A stretch of 12,179 bases of DNA from Amoeboradix gromovi (taxonomy: Eukaryota > Sanchytriomycota > Sanchytriomycetes > Sanchytriales > Sanchytriaceae). The position numbers and the translations under genes were made by a program. The DNA is taken from the NCBI GenBank assembly GCA_018985225.1, contig JADGIF010000271.1:1-12179 (forward strand), in the 5' to 3' direction. Below, piece by piece: positions 6,738 to 12,179 of this stretch (the stretch's first letter is position 1; every line of letters starts with the position of its first letter). Under the pieces are notes generated by a model, which saw nothing but the letters and a program-made list of their open reading frames with translations, made no database searches and was not told the origin of the DNA.

Positions 6738-8627
6738 ATGGGAGATCCATTGATCATTGATTATGGTACTGGTAATTGTGAAGCAGGGTTTTTTAAAGAG
6801 CCGTCCTTAAAGTTTGTGAATGTGAATGAAAAGCGAGAAGACGGAATTTATGTGGGTTTGGATTGTAATACCAGACCTCGAAGCGCGTTCGATCGAGATT
6901 TCTTAACTTCACACGGCGCTTTGGATAATTCCTTAGATTACATATTTTCTCACCTCAAATTGAAGGAACCGCCTAAAATTGCAATGTCAGAAACATTTTG
7001 TAATCCTTATAGCTGTAGGAATATATCAAATGAAGTTTTATTTGAATGCTTCAATATTCCAAAAGTCTCCTATTTTGTTGATACTTTGACTTCTTTCAAT
7101 GAGTTTGAAAATAAACCGTTGAATAGCGTAGTTATTGACCTGGGCAACTTCAGCACTCGGGTTGTCGGAATGAGAAAAGAGAAAAACTACCACATGCCTG
7201 TGTATGAAGTGTCTAAATGTATCCCTTTTGGAAAAAGCGATGCTGTAGACACTTTAATGAAGCTGCTGCAGCTAAAATATCCAAATTTTCCAATTGTTGT
7301 TCAGCAATTTGAAGCACAATCAATGTTTGAAAAGCATTCAGAGGTTGCAATGGACTATAATGCAGTTTTAAAGGACATGGCAGATCCCAAAAATTTATCA
7401 AAATACAATGTCACAAAGCAGTATCCATTTCTACCAGAAGAATCTTTAACGGAGGAGGAGATATTGTATACAAAAGAAAAGCAAATGGCTAATAGAAAGA
7501 GATTACGAGAAATGAATTTGGCTAAAAGAATAGAAAAGCTAGAATCGTTCAGAAATACCTTTGCTGATCTGAGAAAGTTTATGGAAAAGTTAAACGGATT
7601 GAAGAAGTCTGAAAGAATGAAGCTGTTGAAAGAGAACAACTACAAGTCATTTGATGATGTAGAAGAATTCTCAAGATCAGTTGAAATGCAAATAGCGAAG
7701 CTGGAAATAAGTGTTGCTAAAAGTGAAGAGTTGATGATTGCCATGGACGTAGACAATGCAGTAAATGAAGCAAGTAAAGACGAGTTATCTGAGGAATATA
7801 TGGAAGAATTAAAATCTAGACGTAAGCTGTTACTTGGACAGTTGGAAGTAAGAAAACTTGATACCACCAGGCGATCTGCTTCTAGCAACAATAGAATGCG
7901 TGGAATGGCTAGAATAATTGACGAAAGTAACAAAGAAACCCCAATCGGTGACAACTTTGGCATGGTGGACTCAGACTGGAACGTTTATCACGATATAGTA
8001 TCATCTTTATTCACTTAGAAATCTAAAAACGGACAGGGTCTGGATATTGAGATAGAGTTGGGCGAGATAGAAGATATTTTAGTGAGACACGATCCCTCTT
8101 CATTGGCTAATAAACCCAATATTCAAAGTTGGTTAGCCCACAATGGACCAGCGCCAGTAATGTTTGAACTACATGGAAGAACAGTGGAGAACGTAGAGTT
8201 CTATAACAAAAACCAAATGCTCGCTCACCAACTGCATTTAAATGTCGAGAGATTTAGAATCCCAGAATCTTTGTTTAAGCCATATTTGGTTGGTTTGGAT
8301 GAAAGAGGTATCAGCGAGATACTAGAGCACATGTACAAATCGCATAAGTATGATACAATATACCTGACTGGATGCATGTCAAAGTTGCCGCAATTGGCAA
8401 AAAGAATTCAGTATGATTTAAAATCCCTTTTACCAACTGGCACAAATATTAGTGTTATAAATGACACAACCTATCAATCATATATTGGGGCATACAATTA
8501 TTACAGAAATGCACCGGAAAGTGTGTATGTAACCAGGAAAGAATATCAAGAATTTGGTGGAGAATATCTGAAAGAGCATGCTATGGGCAATAGATATTCA
8601 TATTACGAAGAAGATGCTATGGAATAA
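6738..8627 (+). CDS. ARP5: Actin-related protein 5 (INO80 complex), split by a tiny intron
   Basis: Arp5 is a nuclear actin-like subunit of the INO80 chromatin remodeller. Seen: actin-fold start LIIDYGTGNCEAG (5-17); DYIF (67-70), CNPYSCR (88-94), the Arp5-type LLQLKYPNFP (176-185), then a long charged, coiled-coil-like insertion (about 230-410), typical of Arp5. After the interruption come EIEDILVRHDP, the TGCMS loop and the Arp5-like C-terminus VTRKEYQEFGGEYLKEH. A TAG at 8016-8018 interrupts the frame, but homology continues in the same frame on both sides and there is no ATG before 8160. An intron of 21 nt (7998-8018, GTATCA...CACTTAG) or 39 nt (7998-8036, ending GGACAG) removes the stop and keeps the frame, giving about 622 or 616 aa. 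Oddities: the nucleotide-binding TGG loop is TGC (Cys codon 8373-8375). Readthrough or an assembly error are the alternatives. Confidence 0.85.
7998..8018 (+). other. Putative 21-nt intron (alternative end 8036, 39 nt)
   Basis: Begins GTATCA directly after the codon of Ile420 in the conserved WNVYHDI motif and ends CACTTAG. The length is a multiple of three and splicing is in phase 0, so removing it deletes only six codons plus the TAG. With the alternative acceptor CAG at 8034-8036 the intron is 39 nt and contains TCTAAAA (8022-8028), a possible branch site. Confidence 0.6.
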
Positions 8628-8630
8628 TCA

Positions 8631-8645
8631 AATAAACGCTTTATT
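8631..8645. terminator. Two-way poly(A) signals in the ARP5 convergent spacer
   Basis: Only 23 bp separate the ARP5 stop from the stop of the opposing gene. They contain AATAAA on the plus strand (8631-8636) and on the minus strand (8640-8645, TTTATT), making a near-palindrome. Cleavage downstream of either hexamer must fall inside the neighbouring coding region. Confidence 0.6.
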
Positions 8646-8650
8646 AACAT

Positions 8651-9436
8651 TCATGGACCTGGATTGCAGAACTGAATTTTGGACTCATAACAGTAGATTT
8701 GAGGGGGATATATATCGTTAAGAACTAAACAACTATGAAATGAAGGAATTAGATCGTTCAAATCTACATTGACTAGATCTTTTTCCATTAGTTTATTAGT
8801 TAAATAATTCAATGTTCGAAAGGGATTAAAGGAATCAGTTTGCAATATACGTAAATGTCGAGAGACATGAGAAAGTATAATGTTAGAAGGTTTATATCCG
8901 CATATTAACAAGAAGCAATAAAGAGTATCCACTGCATCCAACGGACGATGCATCCAGACATACTGAAGTACCTTTTTCCGATTCTTTAGGAGCTCTTTTC
9001 TAATTAGCACAAGGGTTTTGTATAGCTGAGACATTTTAAGTAGCAGCAGCTTTGTAATCAGCTTAATTTTCTTTTCCTTCGCAATTATATGTTCTAAACT
9101 TCCATCTATGATATTGCATAAGAGAGAATCCAATCGGTTAGGCTTCAATGGATTAAACTCTGTTTTTTCTAAAATGTCCACATATAAAGGTTTATAGAGT
9201 GGGTAGTGAGGCCATAACGACATATTGCTATTGGGTGCAGCTAAAACATTCAAACTGATTTCTTGATGTATCTGAGGAAATAAGCCATTGAAGTATTGTA
9301 ATTGCTGAGTTTTTAATCTTCTTTTTTCAAGTGTTTTTACAATGTTTTCCACTTTCATGTCTTCATTTTCTATTTGATCAACTTCAAAATCTGCGTTGAC
9401 GGAAGCAGCAAAATCAAATGATGAGTCACTCTCCAT
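8651..9436 (-). CDS. Unrecognised helical protein, 261 aa
   Basis: A complete ATG-to-TGA frame with good coding character, convergent with ARP5 and divergent from the RRM gene. The first 28 residues are acidic and Ser-rich. Residues 26-50 look like a charged helix. A conserved-looking stretch SLWPHYPLYKPLY lies at about 73-85. The middle (about 105-160) is a long Leu/Lys-rich amphipathic helix region (KKIKLITKLLLLKMSQLYK). The C-terminal third contains HRPLDAVDTLYCFLLICGY and ends in a short Cys/Pro-containing tail. No transmembrane segment or signal peptide is convincing. The helical make-up would fit a subunit of a larger assembly, but I recognise no family and assign no function. Confidence 0.65.
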   Translation of the reverse strand: MESDSSFDFAASVNADFEVDQIENEDMKVENIVKTLEKRRLKTQQLQYFNGLFPQIHQEISLNVLAAPNSNMSLWPHYPLYKPLYVDILEKTEFNPLKPNRLDSLLCNIIDGSLEHIIAKEKKIKLITKLLLLKMSQLYKTLVLIRKELLKNRKKVLQYVWMHRPLDAVDTLYCFLLICGYKPSNIILSHVSRHLRILQTDSFNPFRTLNYLTNKLMEKDLVNVDLNDLIPSFHSCLVLNDIYPPQIYCYESKIQFCNPGP

Positions 9437-9560
9437 GATTCAGAACTTTTTAAATTCTCATAGATTAGTGGATGCAGAATAATCGCCCTTACTTGAGGTC
9501 ATTCGTACCATCTGTATGCAATGAGGCATTAAAACGTCACAGCCAAGAAGCATGAATTTT

Positions 9561-9569
9561 TTATAAGGA
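9561..9569 (+). promoter_or_regulatory. TATA-like element before the RRM gene
   Basis: TTATAAGGA lies 20 nt before the ATG within the 152-bp divergent promoter shared with the 261-aa gene. It is identical to the 9-mer before the karyopherin gene. If it is a true TATA box, the 5' UTR would be extremely short or the start lies further in. Confidence 0.25.
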
Positions 9570-9588
9570 CGTTTATCTTCGGTTTCAT

Positions 9589-10089
9589 ATGGAAGACTTA
9601 GCAGCCCAACAACTAGGTAAAGCACTTAATGTCATTCTTCGGGAAAAGAGTGGGCAAACAAAATTTAAGACTTTGGGTCAATACTCACAGCAACCGACCG
9701 GTACCAATATTTTTATTCGGGGTTTGCCTGCTTACATGACAGATGACTGCCTGTATAAGTTAGCAAGATGTTACGGCGAAATCCAATCCTCAAAATGCAT
9801 CATTGATAGTCGAACTCAGCGTTGCAAAGGATTTGGTTTCGTAATGTTTAGTAACCAAGAACAAGCACAAGCATGCATTGATGGTTTAAAGAAGATAGGA
9901 TTATGGACTAGTTTGGCCAACGTACAAACAGCAAATAAACCTGATATATTAACACCTACTTCATCTCAGTCCGTTATTGACTATTGCTGGGGAATAAATG
10001 ACATCGTCGCTAATAATAGGTCTGAGTGGAACTTGAAGTCAATGGATGTGTCCTTTGATAATCTGAAGTCTAGGTTCTCGTTGTTTTAA
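9589..10089 (+). CDS. Single-RRM RNA-binding protein, MSSP/RBMS-like
   Basis: 166 aa with one RNA-recognition motif: RNP2 IFIRGL at 41-46 and RNP1 KGFGFVMF at 80-87. The lead-in TGTNIFIRGLPAYMTDDCLYKL and the helix after RNP1 (ACIDGLKKIGLWTSLANVQ) fit RRM1 of the MSSP/RBMS family of single-stranded DNA/RNA-binding proteins. Those proteins usually carry two tandem RRMs in 350-450 aa; this frame stops after one RRM plus about 55 residues without a second RNP pair. It is either a short lineage-specific form or missing a 3' exon, although the next gene begins only 69 bp downstream on the other strand, leaving no room for one. Targets cannot be told from sequence. Confidence 0.75.
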   Translation: MEDLAAQQLGKALNVILREKSGQTKFKTLGQYSQQPTGTNIFIRGLPAYMTDDCLYKLARCYGEIQSSKCIIDSRTQRCKGFGFVMFSNQEQAQACIDGLKKIGLWTSLANVQTANKPDILTPTSSQSVIDYCWGINDIVANNRSEWNLKSMDVSFDNLKSRFSLF

Positions 10090-10141
10090 TATAGTTCTGT
10101 TGATCCTTGCGACGAATTTACAAGCTGGTCGCCATTTAATT

Positions 10142-10153
10142 AATAAATTTATT
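10142..10153. terminator. Palindromic two-way poly(A) signal
   Basis: AATAAATTTATT is a perfect 12-bp palindrome in the 69-bp spacer between the convergent RRM and BCS1 genes, so it supplies AATAAA to both strands. It lies 53 nt after the RRM stop and 6 nt after the BCS1 stop. Confidence 0.65.
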
Positions 10154-10158
10154 TTTCG

Positions 10159-11433
10159 TCATAAATCTACTATTGCTTTCCAATTATTCTTGTTTTCAAT
10201 AAACAAACCCTGAAGATGTGCTGGTGATATGTCGCCATATCTTTTCCTCAATAGGCCAACAAATACCTGGGCATTCCCCGAGCTTTCTGTATAAAAGCGC
10301 TTGAACATCTCCTGTATTTGCAGATTATCAGCATTGCTCATCTCAATCATTTTGTCCACTCTTCCAGGTCTAATCAAAGCTGGGTCAAGCCTATCCAAAT
10401 GATTTGTGGTCATAAAAATTAAACGCTCTTCAGAAGCGATAACACCATCCAGAGCATTCAACAAGCCGCTGAAAGTAACCATACTAGAGAAGCCTTCCTC
10501 ACTGGCTTTTCTCTCAAGAAAAGCTGCATCAACATCTTCAATTAGCAAAATAGACCTGGAAGGAGCATTAACAAGCAGATAAGCCAGTCGATCATCAGTT
10601 AGTCCTCGCTCACTTAGGTTAACTACGCAAATATTGTATTCGAGTTGTCCAGATAGCGCCTGAATGAATGAACTCTTTCCTGTTCCTGGAGTGCCATGCA
10701 AAAGGTACCCCCGTCTATATGGGATACCACGGTCATGGTACCAATTTTGGGACTTCAGAAACTGCTGAACATCAGTCAGAATATCCTGAGTTTGATTTTG
10801 CTTTAGAACAACACTCTCCAAAGGCCTTTTTCTCCTAGGTTGACCAAAGGGCTTCCAATCTGGGCCTTTGCTCATATAAACTACAGTTTTATTATGTTCT
10901 TTCTTCATGACATGAAGTTTAGCATCAGATATCATGTCTGTGAAAAGAAACTTCTGAGGTGACAAGGTTGTCACAGTAACAGACTCGAAAGGCTGATTGT
11001 TTGCAAAGTCTATGACTTCCTCATTACGATTTCTTTCAATTTGGAACCAATGGTTCTTATATTTAAACAGATGCTTACCAACGCCCGGCTGAAAATTCAG
11101 ATGAGCCTCAACAGCGCCCTGATCATGGTTCTTCAATACCGTCTGTACAGTCAATTTATTGCAAAACATATTCTTATTTTTGAATATATTCTTTTCGTAA
11201 TGATTAGAAAACCACTGCATAAACCAAAAAAAAGATTTGTCTCTGTTACTGAGTTCCAAACTTACAAAGGCTCTTTCTCTTGCAAAAATAGCGGCAATTC
11301 TCGCCGATTTCGTTAGAACAGCAATACCAGTACCAAGTCCCATTATTCCAAGTATTCCATATTCCGAAAGCTGTTCTGAGATTTTAGAATTGGCGAAAGA
11401 AAAAGGTGAATTGGATTCAGACATGGGGGACAT
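10159..11433 (-). CDS. BCS1: Mitochondrial chaperone Bcs1 (AAA ATPase)
   Basis: Bcs1 sits in the mitochondrial inner membrane and translocates the folded Rieske iron-sulphur protein during complex III assembly. Seen, numbered from the ATG at 11433 (424 aa, normal for the family): one N-terminal membrane segment GILGIMGLGTGIAVL (about 26-40), the Bcs1-specific domain (SNRDKSFFWFMQW, 62-74; GKHLFKYKNHWFQIERNR, 119-136), then the AAA domain with Walker A GTPGTGKS (247-254), Walker B ILLIEDVDAAF (295-305), sensor-1 MTTN (341-344) and arginine-finger region RPGRVD (355-360). All motifs are intact. The frame extends seven codons further up to a TTG, but the first ATG is at 11433; a second ATG at 11424 is also possible. 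No cleavable presequence is expected, since Bcs1 uses an internal signal after its membrane segment. Confidence 0.93.
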   Translation of the reverse strand: MSPMSESNSPFSFANSKISEQLSEYGILGIMGLGTGIAVLTKSARIAAIFARERAFVSLELSNRDKSFFWFMQWFSNHYEKNIFKNKNMFCNKLTVQTVLKNHDQGAVEAHLNFQPGVGKHLFKYKNHWFQIERNRNEEVIDFANNQPFESVTVTTLSPQKFLFTDMISDAKLHVMKKEHNKTVVYMSKGPDWKPFGQPRRKRPLESVVLKQNQTQDILTDVQQFLKSQNWYHDRGIPYRRGYLLHGTPGTGKSSFIQALSGQLEYNICVVNLSERGLTDDRLAYLLVNAPSRSILLIEDVDAAFLERKASEEGFSSMVTFSGLLNALDGVIASEERLIFMTTNHLDRLDPALIRPGRVDKMIEMSNADNLQIQEMFKRFYTESSGNAQVFVGLLRKRYGDISPAHLQGLFIENKNNWKAIVDL

Positions 11434-11952
11434 TGCTCCATTGATTGTATACAAAAATCGGGATATCCTCTATAAAACCTAGGCTGGAGTGAGTAACAGA
11501 GAATGACAAGAAGAAGAAGCTTTTCATACTAGATATCCAAAACTCATCGAATAGGTTCCAAACCTACAACACAAATATTATAGCAGACCCACAACATTGG
11601 CAAACTCGAATTAAGTAATCAAGTAAATCAGCCAAATTATTCCAGCGTTTCCATCCGCAAAACAAGACCGGAAAGTGAATGAAACATAACAACCTGATTT
11701 ATAGGTGACGAGTATAAGGGCACACAGCGATCTCATAGAGTGCCAGCTGGGATGCGGTCGTGTGAACGTGCTTTATAAAAAATCTTCAAGGCGTGTAAAG
11801 TTTGCTAACAAATGGCAGAAGACCAGACTGGCAAAGACGAGGAATTGATAACAAATTTTTGTCGCCAAAGGCATAGGTGATAAGTTGTCAAAATGCCTTA
11901 ATTAGCCAGAACTACTTTTAGAGTCATTTATTTGGGACACCAAATATAAAAA
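11434..11952. other. BCS1 upstream region; no gene seen
   Basis: About 520 bp between the BCS1 start and the end of the next minus-strand gene, so it should hold the BCS1 promoter and the neighbour's 3' UTR. A TATA-like TTTTATAGAGGA (minus strand, about 11466-11477) lies about 35 nt before the BCS1 ATG. I see no convincing ORF, RNA gene or strong inverted repeat. Confidence 0.5.
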
Positions 11953-12179
11953 CTAGACTAACTCGTTTTTAAAGTAGGTGCACCATACAGAGGAAATGCT
12001 ATCATTAATAAAAGATCTTCTATTATACCAATTTTCTTTCATTACTTTCAATCCCCTCTTCATAATAAAAGTAGAAGACCCTGCATCTCGTTCAAATATA
12101 TGAGGTCTTTGAGCATCTAAGCAAAAGGTGCATTTTCTTAGACGGTACTCTTTTCTAGAGTCATTTTGCAATGTTATAC
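11953..12179 (-). CDS. C-terminal part of an unrecognised protein (runs off window)
   Basis: The minus-strand frame is open to the window edge and ends in TAG at 11953-11955; there is no ATG at its visible left end, so it is the 3' end of a longer gene or exon. About 74 residues are visible. They are basic, with a CTFC pair that could be half of a zinc-binding knuckle, followed by PHIFERDAGSSTFIMKRGLK and an aromatic C-terminal stretch ending KNELV. I do not recognise the family. Confidence 0.5.
   Translation of the reverse strand, partial: ITLQNDSRKEYRLRKCTFCLDAQRPHIFERDAGSSTFIMKRGLKVMKENWYNRRSFINDSISSVWCTYFKNELV

Noticed and set aside
8016-8018. TAG reassigned to a sense codon
   Set aside because: This is the only in-frame TAG in several thousand coding bases, and the partial gene at the right edge appears to end in TAG. 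An intron explains it more simply.
7983-8018. A 36-nt intron starting GTTTAT
   Set aside because: It would remove the VYHDI residues that fit the conserved Arp5 W-x-VY-x-x-I motif; starting at GTATCA keeps them.
8058-8627. Second half of ARP5 as a separate gene
   Set aside because: The frame opens with TTG, its first ATG is at 8160 inside conserved sequence, and it continues Arp5 homology in the same frame as the upstream part.
11434-11454. BCS1 start at a TTG seven codons upstream
   Set aside because: Eukaryotic genes rarely start at TTG, and an ATG at 11433 gives a protein of normal Bcs1 length.

Overview
The window is AT-rich nuclear DNA of a compact eukaryotic genome. The proteins are mitochondrial or nuclear eukaryotic families: an MSH1-like MutS homologue, an importin-13/transportin-3 type karyopherin, INO80 subunit Arp5, an MSSP/RBMS-type RRM protein and mitochondrial Bcs1. 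AATAAA poly(A) signals lie just after nearly every stop codon, genes are closely packed, and only one (very short) intron is evident. Together these suggest an opisthokont, most likely an early-diverging or reduced fungus-like lineage (chytrid, aphelid or rozellid grade). That placement is inference; no marker gene here fixes it. The Bcs1 gene implies a respiring mitochondrion with complex III.

Layout: 236-2677 (-) MSH1-like; 2678-3308 gene-free spacer holding an interleaved inverted repeat and one copy of a diverged repeat; 3309-5786 (-) karyopherin; 5787-6737 mostly non-coding spacer with a doubtful 68-codon ORF, a 15-bp palindrome and the second copy of the repeat; 6738-8627 (+) ARP5, interrupted by an in-frame TAG best explained by a 21- or 39-nt intron; 8651-9436 (-) unrecognised 261-aa protein; 9589-10089 (+) single-RRM protein; 10159-11433 (-) BCS1; 11434-11952 spacer; 11953-end (-) C-terminal part of an unrecognised gene running off the window.

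The genes do not form a pathway cluster; they are independent housekeeping genes (mitochondrial DNA and complex III maintenance, nuclear transport, chromatin remodelling, RNA binding). I found no mobile element, CRISPR array, tRNA or rRNA, and no evidence of a novel multi-gene system. The best leads are the tiny intron in ARP5, a diverged repeat with conserved internal spacing in sense orientation upstream of both the MSH1-like gene and ARP5, an A-B-A'-B' interleaved inverted repeat downstream of the karyopherin gene, near-palindromic two-way poly(A) signals in very short convergent spacers, and altered ATPase motifs in the MutS homologue.
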